DNA of 18,193 bases from Bacillota bacterium. Lineage in GTDB: Bacteria; Bacillota; Clostridia; Lachnospirales; Lachnospiraceae. Of the stretch, positions 7,141-13,414 are shown piece after piece. Every line of letters starts with the position of its first letter. Positions within the stretch are counted from its first letter, which is position 1. The DNA is taken from the NCBI GenBank assembly GCA_023450835.1, contig JAEXGM010000231.1, positions 1 through 18,193 of the forward strand. Reading direction: 5' to 3'. The translations under genes were made by a program, and so were the position numbers. The notes under the pieces are model-generated. The model saw only the letters and a list, made by a program, of their open reading frames with translations, ran no database searches and was not told the origin of the DNA.

Positions 7141-8868
7141 ATGTATAAAAAGATTCTTGCCTGTGTTGGCGAATACAAGAAATATGCCATACTTACTCCC
7201 CTTATGATGATTGGGGAAGTAGTAATGGAGATTTTAATTCCTTTTGTAATGGCCAGTATGATTGATAAGGGAATACTGGGAGACGGAGGCATTAGTTATG
7301 TTGTAAAAATGGGGGCTCTGATGGTTTCCATGGCACTTGTATCCTTGAACTTCGGAAGACTTGGAGCGAAATACGGTGCAAAGGCCGGAATGGGATTTGC
7401 GAAAAATTTAAGAAAAACAATGTTTGACAAGGTGCAGGATTTTTCCTTTTCTAACGTGGATAAATTCTCTACCTCTTCCTTGATTACAAGACTCACAACG
7501 GATGTTACCAATACCCAGAACGCTTTTATGATGGTAATCCGAATGGCTGCCAGAGCTCCGGTGATGTTAGTGGGGGCTACTATTATGGCTATTCTTATTA
7601 ACAGAAGTCTTTCAGGGGTATTCTTTGTAGCCATTCCGGTACTTGCGGTTGCCCTTGGTCTTATTATGAGCAATGCTCATCCGAGATTTGTTAAGATGCT
7701 TAGTCTGTATGACAGAATGAACAATGATGTTCAGGAGAACCTGACGGGAATTCGTGTAGTAAAAGCCTTCGTAAGAGAACCCCAGGAAATTAAAAAGTTT
7801 GAAGCTTCCGCCGATGCGGTAAGAAAAGCGCAGGTATTTGCAGAAAAGCTTATTATTCTGAATAATCCAATTATGCAGATCAGTATGTACGGCTGCATGA
7901 TTGCCATACTGTGGTTTGGCGGAAATATGGTCATCGACGGTAACTTTGAAATTGGAGAATTATCCAGCTTTGTTAACTATATCGGTCAGATATTAATGTC
8001 TCTTATGATGATTTCCATGATATTTATTATGATGATAATTTCCAGAGCTTCTATGACAAGAATATATGAAGTACTGCAGGAAAATATTGATTTAAGTGAT
8101 GACGGTGCCGACAGAAAACTGCAATTAGAAGATGGTTCCATTGAATTTAGAGATGTGGCCTTCAGCTATGCAAAAGATAAGGAAAATCTTACATTAAGCA
8201 ATATAAACTTTACCATTAAGCCCGGTGAAACCATTGGTATAATAGGCGGAACCGGTTCCTCCAAGACCACGCTGGTACAGCTTATACCAAGACTTTATGA
8301 TGTATTGGCAGGAGAAATTATTGTGGGCGGACATAATGCAAAAGAATATACTCTGGAGCATCTGCGAAGTGAAGTAGCGATGGTGCTTCAAAAGAATGTC
8401 CTGTTCTCCGGTTCTATTCTTGAGAACTTAAGATGGGGAAATCAGGAGGCCACCAGGGAAGAGATTGAAGAAGCCTGCAAAGCAGCTCAGGCCCATGACT
8501 TTATCATGTCATTTCCGGAAGGGTATGAGACCCAGCTTGGACAGGGCGGTGTTAATGTATCAGGCGGTCAGAAGCAGAGACTTTGCATTGCCAGAGCTTT
8601 GCTAAAGAAGCCTAAGATCATAATACTGGATGACTCTACCAGCGCTGTAGATACAGCCACAGATAAGAAGATAAGAGAAGCCTTAAGGGAAAAATTAAGC
8701 GGTACTACCACCATCATAATTGCCCAGAGAATTTCCTCTGTCAGCGATGCGGACAGAGTGCTCGTATTAGAAGACGGTGCCGTTGACGCTTTTGACACAC
8801 CGGCTGAGTTGTTATTAAATAACGAAATCTATAAAGAAGTCTATGAGTCCCAGCAGAAAGGCGCATAG
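7141..8868 (+). CDS. ABC exporter subunit 1 (fused TMD-NBD, degenerate ATP site)
   Basis: A 575-residue half-transporter: six membrane helices in about 15-310 (type IV exporter fold) followed by a nucleotide-binding domain in about 335-565. Motifs: Walker A GGTGSSKTT near 369 (Ser replaces the Gly before Lys), signature VSGGQ near 473, Walker B ILDD near 495 with Asp instead of the catalytic Glu, and AQR instead of AHR near 527 (H-loop His lost). These changes are typical of the non-hydrolysing site in heterodimeric exporters such as BmrC/BmrD and LmrC/LmrD, so it needs the next gene product as partner. Substrates of that class are drugs, lipids or peptides; the actual substrate is unknown. 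GGAGG lies 5 nt before the start. Confidence 0.9.
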   Translation: MYKKILACVGEYKKYAILTPLMMIGEVVMEILIPFVMASMIDKGILGDGGISYVVKMGALMVSMALVSLNFGRLGAKYGAKAGMGFAKNLRKTMFDKVQDFSFSNVDKFSTSSLITRLTTDVTNTQNAFMMVIRMAARAPVMLVGATIMAILINRSLSGVFFVAIPVLAVALGLIMSNAHPRFVKMLSLYDRMNNDVQENLTGIRVVKAFVREPQEIKKFEASADAVRKAQVFAEKLIILNNPIMQISMYGCMIAILWFGGNMVIDGNFEIGELSSFVNYIGQILMSLMMISMIFIMMIISRASMTRIYEVLQENIDLSDDGADRKLQLEDGSIEFRDVAFSYAKDKENLTLSNINFTIKPGETIGIIGGTGSSKTTLVQLIPRLYDVLAGEIIVGGHNAKEYTLEHLRSEVAMVLQKNVLFSGSILENLRWGNQEATREEIEEACKAAQAHDFIMSFPEGYETQLGQGGVNVSGGQKQRLCIARALLKKPKIIILDDSTSAVDTATDKKIREALREKLSGTTTIIIAQRISSVSDADRVLVLEDGAVDAFDTPAELLLNNEIYKEVYESQQKGA

Positions 8869-8879
8869 TAAGAAAAATA

Positions 8880-8945
8880 AAAGACATTTTTCTTACACAA
8901 GTATGTGCCTGCGAAATCCTCGGCACATACTTGCAGTGTAATGGG
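8880..8945 (+). repeat. Dispersed repeat, intact copy with hairpin
   Basis: This stretch aligns with 13361-13407. Both share AAAGACAT, then a 7-8 nt T-rich gap, then ACACAAG..TGTGCCTGCGA.AT and GTAATGGG. In this copy, 20 nt (8918-8937) absent from the other complete the right arm of a 12-bp hairpin (CAAGTATGTGCC at 8898-8909 pairs with 8922-8933). Two copies within 5 kb in intergenic DNA suggest a small dispersed element. Confidence 0.6.
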
Positions 8946-9064
8946 AAGGCATTTCACATCCGACACCAAGTGGCCTCACGGCCAAATGTCCGTTAGGTTG
9001 AAAAAGCTAAAGACAGTTTTTTCAACTACGAATTCAGGAATATCAAATCGAAGATTTGATATTC
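8898..9064 (+). other. Structured spacer with four adjacent hairpins inside the ABC operon
   Basis: Four stems follow one another in the 212-bp gap between the two ABC genes. P1: 8898-8909 with 8922-8933, 12 perfect pairs. P2: outer GGCATTT/AAATGTC (8948-8954 with 8984-8990, one G-U) over inner TGGCC-TCAC-GGCCA, the two sharing one base. P3: GTTGAAAAA/TTTTTCAAC (8997-9005 with 9018-9026), extendable to 8991 and 9030 with bulges. P4: GAATATCAAATC-GAA-GATTTGATATTC (9038-9064), 12 perfect pairs, ending 2 nt before the GAAAGGGG ribosome site of the second ABC gene. None has a terminal T-tract, so read-through is expected. It may set subunit ratio, mRNA processing or stability. Confidence 0.6.
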
Positions 9065-9080
9065 ACGAAAGGGGTTAAAA

Positions 9081-10970
9081 TTGAAAAAAAGAAAAGCAGT
9101 CAGACCCGGCAGCAGGCCAGAGAATGCCGGTAAGACTTTAAAAAGAATCTTTCAATATATGTCAAAATATCATATACAGCTTGTGATTGTTCTTGTGGGA
9201 ATTGCGATAAGCTCCCTGGCACAGATAATGGGAACCGCCTATTTGAAAAAAATAGTAGATGGATATCTTACACCAATGTTAAAACAGTATGACGCGGGGC
9301 TGTTTGCGGGATTTGTGAAGACACTTCTCATCATGGGCGGAATCTATCTCACAGGAGTTATTTCTACTTATGTATACAGCAGAGTAATGCTAAACATAGC
9401 TACCGGTACCCTTTACCGTATTCGTACGGATCTGTTCCGGAAGATGGAATCCCTGCCGGTAAAATACTTTGATACCCATGCCCATGGTGATATCATGAGC
9501 CGGTATACCAATGATACGGATACCTTAAGAGAACTTTTCAGCAATACCGTTGCGAACTTTATCGCTTCTGCCATCAGTGTAACCGGTGTTTTTATTATGA
9601 TGCTGTACTTAAGCTGGCAGCTTGCAATCCTGGTGGTTCTTATGGTCATAGTTATGATTGTGATTATTAAGACTATCGGAAAACGAAGCGGTGCACGTTT
9701 TAAAGAGCAGCAAAAGTACCTGGGAGAAGTAAACGGTTATATTGAAGAAATGTTTGAAGGCCAGAGAGTTGTAAAGGTATTCTGCTATGAAAAAGAAGCA
9801 AAAGAGAATTTCGCCAAGCTAAACGGTAAACTCTGTGAAGCTGCAACCAATGCCAATGCTTCTGCCAGTGTACTGATGCCGATTATGGGTAACTTATCCC
9901 ATGTATTATATGCTATAACAGCAATATTCGGAGGAATTCTTTCCATTTCAGGCCATCTGACAATTGGTGCGGTAGTTGCCTTCCTGCAATATACAAGAAA
10001 CTTCTCCATGCCTATTACCCAGATGTCGCAGCAGTTCAACTCTATACTGGCAGCTCTGGCCGGTGCAGAGAGAATCTTCAATATGATAGATGAAACACCG
10101 GAAGTAGATAACGGCTATGTTACTCTGGTAAACGCAAGAGAAGACGGAGACGGCAATCTCACAGAAACAACGGATAAGACCGGTATCTGGGCCTGGAAGC
10201 ATCCTCATAAGGATGGAACTGTAGACCTTACAAGAGTAAAAGGTGAAGTGGACTTTGACAATGTGACCTTTGGTTATAATGAAGAAAAGACTGTGTTAAA
10301 TGGCGTATCCCTCTATGCCAAAGTAGGTCAGAAGATAGCATTTGTAGGTTCTACCGGTGCCGGAAAAACTACAATAACCAATCTGATCAACCGTTTCTAC
10401 GATGTACCGGACGGCAAAATACGGTATGATGGAATTAACATCAATAAGATTAAAAAGGATGATTTAAGGCGTTCCCTTGCTATGGTATTACAGGATTCCC
10501 ATCTCTTTACCGGTACGGTAATGGAGAACATCCGTTATGGTATGCCCGATGCCACAGATGAAGAAATTATAGCGGCAGCAAAGCTTGCCAATGCTCATTC
10601 TTTCATTAAACATCTGCCAAAGAGTTATGATACGCTCTTAACCGCTGACGGAGCGAACCTTTCCCAGGGACAGAGGCAGCTTCTTACCATAGCAAGAGCT
10701 GCGGTAGCGGACCCGCCGGTATTAATTCTGGATGAAGCGACTTCTTCCATTGATACCAGAACAGAAGCCCTGATAGAAAAGGGTATGGATAGATTAATGG
10801 AGGGCAGGACAGTATTTGTCATTGCACACAGATTGTCCACCGTTCGTAATTCCCATGCCATTATGGTATTGGAAAACGGGCAGATTATTGAGAGAGGCAA
10901 CCATGACAGTCTGATAGGGCAAAGAGGGAAATACTATCAGTTATATACCGGTATGTTTGAACTTTCCTGA
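9081..10970 (+). CDS. ABC exporter subunit 2 (fused TMD-NBD, canonical ATP site)
   Basis: A 629-residue half-transporter and partner of the previous gene. Six membrane helices span about 30-330. A linker of about 50 residues (VNAREDGDGNLTETTDK ... WAWKHPH) precedes the nucleotide-binding domain, an insert I know from this Firmicute subfamily. Motifs are complete: Walker A GSTGAGKTT near 424, signature LSQGQ near 527, Walker B LILDEATS near 548 with catalytic Glu, and AHR switch His near 582. The hydrolysing site of the heterodimer therefore depends on this chain. Initiation is at TTG, with GAAAGGGG 6 nt upstream; I see no in-frame ATG nearby that would keep the basic N-terminus. The hairpin ending just before the ribosome site, together with the TTG, may lower or tune its translation. 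Confidence 0.9.
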   Translation: MKKRKAVRPGSRPENAGKTLKRIFQYMSKYHIQLVIVLVGIAISSLAQIMGTAYLKKIVDGYLTPMLKQYDAGLFAGFVKTLLIMGGIYLTGVISTYVYSRVMLNIATGTLYRIRTDLFRKMESLPVKYFDTHAHGDIMSRYTNDTDTLRELFSNTVANFIASAISVTGVFIMMLYLSWQLAILVVLMVIVMIVIIKTIGKRSGARFKEQQKYLGEVNGYIEEMFEGQRVVKVFCYEKEAKENFAKLNGKLCEAATNANASASVLMPIMGNLSHVLYAITAIFGGILSISGHLTIGAVVAFLQYTRNFSMPITQMSQQFNSILAALAGAERIFNMIDETPEVDNGYVTLVNAREDGDGNLTETTDKTGIWAWKHPHKDGTVDLTRVKGEVDFDNVTFGYNEEKTVLNGVSLYAKVGQKIAFVGSTGAGKTTITNLINRFYDVPDGKIRYDGININKIKKDDLRRSLAMVLQDSHLFTGTVMENIRYGMPDATDEEIIAAAKLANAHSFIKHLPKSYDTLLTADGANLSQGQRQLLTIARAAVADPPVLILDEATSSIDTRTEALIEKGMDRLMEGRTVFVIAHRLSTVRNSHAIMVLENGQIIERGNHDSLIGQRGKYYQLYTGMFELS

Positions 10971-11011
10971 TAATTTATTTCACCGCTTTCTGCGGTGGAA
11001 GACCACATAGA

Positions 11012-11059
11012 AATGCCTGTCTGATGCTTTTTTGTGAAAGCAGCAGGCAGGCATTTTTT
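11012..11059 (+). terminator. Strong intrinsic terminator of the marR-ABC-ABC operon
   Basis: Nineteen-nucleotide arms (11012-11030 with 11037-11055; one G-U pair and one mismatch) around a TTGTG-like loop, followed by TTTTTT. It is preceded by a smaller hairpin, CACCGC-TTTCT-GCGGTG (10981-10997). It ends 1 nt before the stop codon of the convergent minus-strand gene, so it also separates the two units. Confidence 0.9.
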
Positions 11060-11060
11060 A

Positions 11061-11429
11061 TCAGCAATTACAACGGCAGCCAGGGAAGACTCCATAAATG
11101 GAAACATCTACAAAGCTATCGGCAGAGCCGTTATTGGTAGCTTCTACAGCAAGAGCAAAGCCCGGAGATTCATAAGTTCTGGTAACGCATTCCCCCGGAT
11201 AGAGTGTCACGGAATCAAGTGTTCCAACCGGTTCCTGACACTGGAGAAGAAGGAGGTTAAAGGTTACGGATGAACCGGAGAAATCTCTGTTATTATATAC
11301 CACACGAATTAAAGGGTAACGGCATGTGGCTATTCCATATGGGCAAGCGTAGTTTAAAATAGTGGTGGTGTTACCGGCCAAAGTTTGTGAACCTGGAAAG
11401 GTTCTAAAAAGTAATTGAGTTCTCTCCAT
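11061..11429 (-). CDS. Small beta-rich protein with Cys-x-Cys-x-Cys tail, function unknown
   Basis: A 122-residue protein starting MERTQLLFRTFPG. I chose the ATG with GAGGA 9 nt upstream over a TTG 18 nt earlier. I do not recognise the family. It is rich in Val, Thr, Ser, Asn and Tyr in alternating patterns that suggest a beta-sandwich. It has internal cysteines (ACPYGIATC, LLQC, PGEC) and ends in GCRCNC. No signal peptide is visible. The composition and Cys-rich terminus recall small self-assembling spore-surface or appendage subunits of Firmicutes, but there is no motif I can name. It is a single-gene unit between the ABC operon terminator and a divergent promoter region. Start and coding status are supported by the ribosome site and the clean ORF; function is open. 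Confidence 0.65.
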   Translation of the reverse strand: MERTQLLFRTFPGSQTLAGNTTTILNYACPYGIATCRYPLIRVVYNNRDFSGSSVTFNLLLLQCQEPVGTLDSVTLYPGECVTRTYESPGFALAVEATNNGSADSFVDVSIYGVFPGCRCNC

Positions 11430-11538
11430 GAATATCATTCCTCGCAATCAATTTTTATGTCATTTACATGGGGTTCTCTGAATTAATATGACACACCGTT
11501 AGGGGGTCTATATATTTTATGAAATCATTGGAAGAAAA

Positions 11539-11568
11539 GTGACAGATTCTCTTATTATATACTATAAT
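11539..11568 (+). promoter_or_regulatory. Upstream sigma-A promoter candidate within an inverted repeat
   Basis: -35 GTGACA (11539-11544), 18-bp spacer, perfect -10 TATAAT (11563-11568). The -10 lies in the right arm of a 13-bp inverted repeat with one mismatch (11547-11559 with 11563-11575), so the other strand also carries a TATAAT. The 429-bp gap between the Cys-tail gene and the OadG-like gene contains this element, a second promoter, the terminated leader and a second small hairpin (11782-11804); I see no gene in it. Confidence 0.5.
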
Positions 11569-11635
11569 CAGAGAAATATTTCCATAAAACTCCCAGAAAA
11601 TAAAGAAACCAGGACTAAAATAAGGAACATTACAC

Positions 11636-11665
11636 TTGACAAGTTTAGTATTTTTTTTGTAGGAT
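11636..11665 (+). promoter_or_regulatory. Promoter of the terminated leader RNA
   Basis: Perfect -35 TTGACA (11636-11641), 18-bp T-rich spacer, -10 TAGGAT (11660-11665). It would start transcription near 11672, about 65 nt before the strong terminator and about 190 nt before the OadG-like gene. Confidence 0.6.
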
Positions 11666-11671
11666 AGAAAA

Positions 11672-11771
11672 AGGAAAAAAAGAATATGACGTCCGGTTGG
11701 CAGCTATGAATAGCTGTTTCAAGATTTGGCTTTAGGGTGGAGAGCTTCCGTAGGGAAGCTCTCCATTTTTT
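11672..11771 (+). ncRNA. Candidate cis-regulatory leader RNA or small RNA before Na+ pump genes
   Basis: About 100 nt between a promoter and a strong intrinsic terminator. It contains the hairpin CAGCTA-TGAA-TAGCTG (11701-11716), flanked by GTCCGGTTGG upstream and TTTCAAGATTTGGCTTTAGGG downstream, then the terminator stem. Promoter, folded region, terminator and then a membrane-pump operon is the layout of a transcription-attenuating riboswitch. I cannot match it to a class I know, and no clear antiterminator pairing was found by eye. A Na+-responsive leader would fit the downstream genes but is only a hypothesis. A free small RNA is the alternative. Confidence 0.45.
11738..11771 (+). terminator. 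Strong intrinsic terminator in the OadGB leader
   Basis: Twelve perfect pairs (TGGAGAGCTTCC with GGAAGCTCTCCA) around a GTAG loop, followed by six T. It lies upstream of the coding genes, not downstream of one, which points to attenuation. Confidence 0.92.
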
Positions 11772-11858
11772 GCTGAACCAGGGTGTATACATAATACATA
11801 CACCAGATTCTGCCTGTTAGTGTGTATTACAAACCGGGTCAGGAAAAGAGGTGATAAA

Positions 11859-12008
11859 ATGTCTGTAACACAAGCTGTTTTATACGCATTATTTTGTATG
11901 AGTGTTGTTTTTATTGTACTAATAGCGTTATGGGGAGCTATAAAGCTATTTTCCCTGATAATAGCGATGATAAATGCAGTTCAAAATCAAGATGGCGAAA
12001 GAAGGTAA
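11859..12008 (+). CDS. OadG-like gamma subunit of Na+-translocating decarboxylase
   Basis: A 49-residue protein with one long N-terminal membrane helix (VLYALFCMSVVFIVLIALWGAI, written here in part) and a short polar C-terminus. Size, topology and its place directly before a beta subunit match the gamma (OadG-type) subunit, which assembles and stabilises the decarboxylase complex in the membrane. An AGAGGTGAT ribosome site fits the anti-Shine-Dalgarno sequence very well and fixes the ATG. The stop is 5 bp before the beta-subunit ATG. It lacks the long Pro/Ala linker and His-rich zinc-binding tail of K. pneumoniae OadG, so it is a minimal version. Confidence 0.7.
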   Translation: MSVTQAVLYALFCMSVVFIVLIALWGAIKLFSLIIAMINAVQNQDGERR

Positions 12009-12013
12009 AATCA

Positions 12014-13150
12014 ATGTTTATAGAAGCTTTAAAGAAGTTATGGATGGATTCAGGATATATGGCCCTAAATTGGCAATCATTTATAATGATTCTTATCTCG
12101 GGAGTATTAATATATTTGGCTATTGCTAAGAAATTTGAGCCGCTTCTGCTTTTGCCGATAGCTTTTGGAATGCTATTGGCAAATCTTCCGCTGACGGGAC
12201 TAATGAGTGAGCCGATAGCAGGGCAGGCAGGGGGATTACTATATTACCTTTACCAGGGCGTTAAGCTTGGCATATACCCTTCCCTTATCTTTCTTGGAAT
12301 AGGAGCTATGACGGACTTTGGACCGCTAATAGCAAGACCCGGAAATCTTATTATCGGAGCAGGGGCCCAGTTTGGCATAGCTATTGCGTTTGTAATCGCT
12401 GTAGCTTTGGGATTTCGCCCGGCGGAAGCGGCGGCGATCGGCATTATCGGAGGAGCTGACGGTCCCACCGCTATTTATCTTACGACAAGGCTGGCGCCTA
12501 TATTACTTGCACCCATATCGATTGCGGCATATTCCTATATGGCACTCATCCCTATGATACAACCCCCTATTATGAGGATGCTGACCACGAAGAAGGAAAG
12601 AGAAATTGTAATGAAGCAGACAAGGAAAGTATCAAAATTAGAAAAAATCTGCTTCCCTGTTATTGTTACAATTATATGTGTTCTTTTGTTACCTTCCGTA
12701 GCGCCGCTTATCGGAATACTGATGCTGGGCAATTTGTTCAGGGAGTCCGGTGTGGCGGAACGGCTTACCGATACGGTGCAAAATGCGTTAATTAATATTG
12801 TTACTGTTTTTCTGGGGGTGACAGTTGGCGCAACTGCGGTTGGAACCACTTTTCTTAAGCTGGCAACAATTAAAATAATATTGCTGGGGCTTATTGCCTT
12901 TATGTTCAGCACTGTTGGAGGCTTATTAATTGCAAAGCTAATGAGCGTTGTGACAGGTGGAAAAATCAATCCGTTGATAGGATCGGCAGGAGTTTCGGCA
13001 GTTCCTATGGCAGCACGTGTATCACAGATAGAAGGACAGAAGGCAAAACCAGGAAATTACCTGCTAATGCATGCTATGGGACCAAATGTTGCCGGGGTTA
13101 TCGGTTCCGCAGTTGCTGCCGGAATTCTGTTATCTTTATTTGGGCATTAA
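12014..13150 (+). CDS. Na+-translocating decarboxylase beta subunit (OadB/GcdB/MmdB family)
   Basis: A 378-residue polytopic membrane protein, the carboxybiotin-decarboxylating, Na+-pumping subunit of oxaloacetate, glutaconyl-CoA or methylmalonyl-CoA decarboxylases. The key residues are present: the IIGGADGPTAIY motif with Asp149, and NPLIGSAGVSAVP with Asn319, Gly323 and Ser328. These have the same spacing as Asp203, Asn373, Gly377 and Ser382 of K. pneumoniae OadB. I chose the ATG 5 bp after the gamma gene because of GAAGG upstream; the ORF runs open further upstream, but that would overlap the gamma gene in another frame. No alpha or biotin carrier gene is adjacent, so the substrate cannot be assigned from this window. 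Confidence 0.9.
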   Translation: MFIEALKKLWMDSGYMALNWQSFIMILISGVLIYLAIAKKFEPLLLLPIAFGMLLANLPLTGLMSEPIAGQAGGLLYYLYQGVKLGIYPSLIFLGIGAMTDFGPLIARPGNLIIGAGAQFGIAIAFVIAVALGFRPAEAAAIGIIGGADGPTAIYLTTRLAPILLAPISIAAYSYMALIPMIQPPIMRMLTTKKEREIVMKQTRKVSKLEKICFPVIVTIICVLLLPSVAPLIGILMLGNLFRESGVAERLTDTVQNALINIVTVFLGVTVGATAVGTTFLKLATIKIILLGLIAFMFSTVGGLLIAKLMSVVTGGKINPLIGSAGVSAVPMAARVSQIEGQKAKPGNYLLMHAMGPNVAGVIGSAVAAGILLSLFGH

Positions 13151-13214
13151 GAGCTATTTTCTAAATAAAAGAATGTGATTGTAATTTACGGTGAATAAGA
13201 TATACTTATAGGTA

Positions 13215-13230
13215 AATAAATGCATTTATT
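13215..13230. repeat. 16-bp AT-rich palindrome after the decarboxylase genes
   Basis: AATAAATGCATTTATT, perfectly self-complementary and TGCA-centred, 64 bp past the beta-subunit stop. It has no T-tract and no known function. The surrounding 264-bp gap also holds a -10-like TATAAT (13326-13331, weak -35) and the truncated dispersed repeat. Confidence 0.35.
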
Positions 13231-13360
13231 CTTTGAATAGGAAGCGTTTGTAACAAATACATAGGTAATAATTTAAAATACAAAGTAATGCCTTTCAACT
13301 ATCCAATTTTGATTTTTGATTAGGATATAATAAACGCATATGAGGTAGTGTAGATTATGG

Positions 13361-13407
13361 AAAGACATAATTTCACACACAAGATTGTGCCTGCGATATG
13401 TAATGGG
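13361..13407 (+). repeat. Dispersed repeat, copy lacking the right hairpin arm
   Basis: It matches 8880-8945: AAAGACAT, then 20 of 23 positions of the ACACAAG ... GCGA.AT block, directly joined to GTAATGGG, without the 20 nt that form the right hairpin arm in the other copy. Its last bases merge into the GGGGGT ribosome site of the following gene. Confidence 0.55.
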
Positions 13408-13414
13408 GGTTAGT

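Noticed and set aside
10981..10997. CACCGC hairpin as the main operon terminator
   Set aside because: It has only six pairs and is followed by GAAGACC; the stem at 11012-11059 with T6 is far stronger.
11034..11273. Plus-strand 79-codon ORF after the ABC operon
   Set aside because: It starts inside the terminator loop and is antisense to the Cys-tail gene, which has a clear ribosome site.
11568..11792. Minus-strand 74-codon ORF in the OadGB leader region
   Set aside because: It runs across the plus-strand promoter and the terminator stem, has no ribosome site, and its Phe/Leu-rich composition comes from A-rich plus-strand DNA.
11894..12013. 40-codon N-terminal extension of the beta subunit
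   Set aside because: It overlaps the OadG-like gene in another frame, reads as a polar Cys/Ser/Lys segment unlike OadB starts, and the ATG at 12014 has its own GAAGG.
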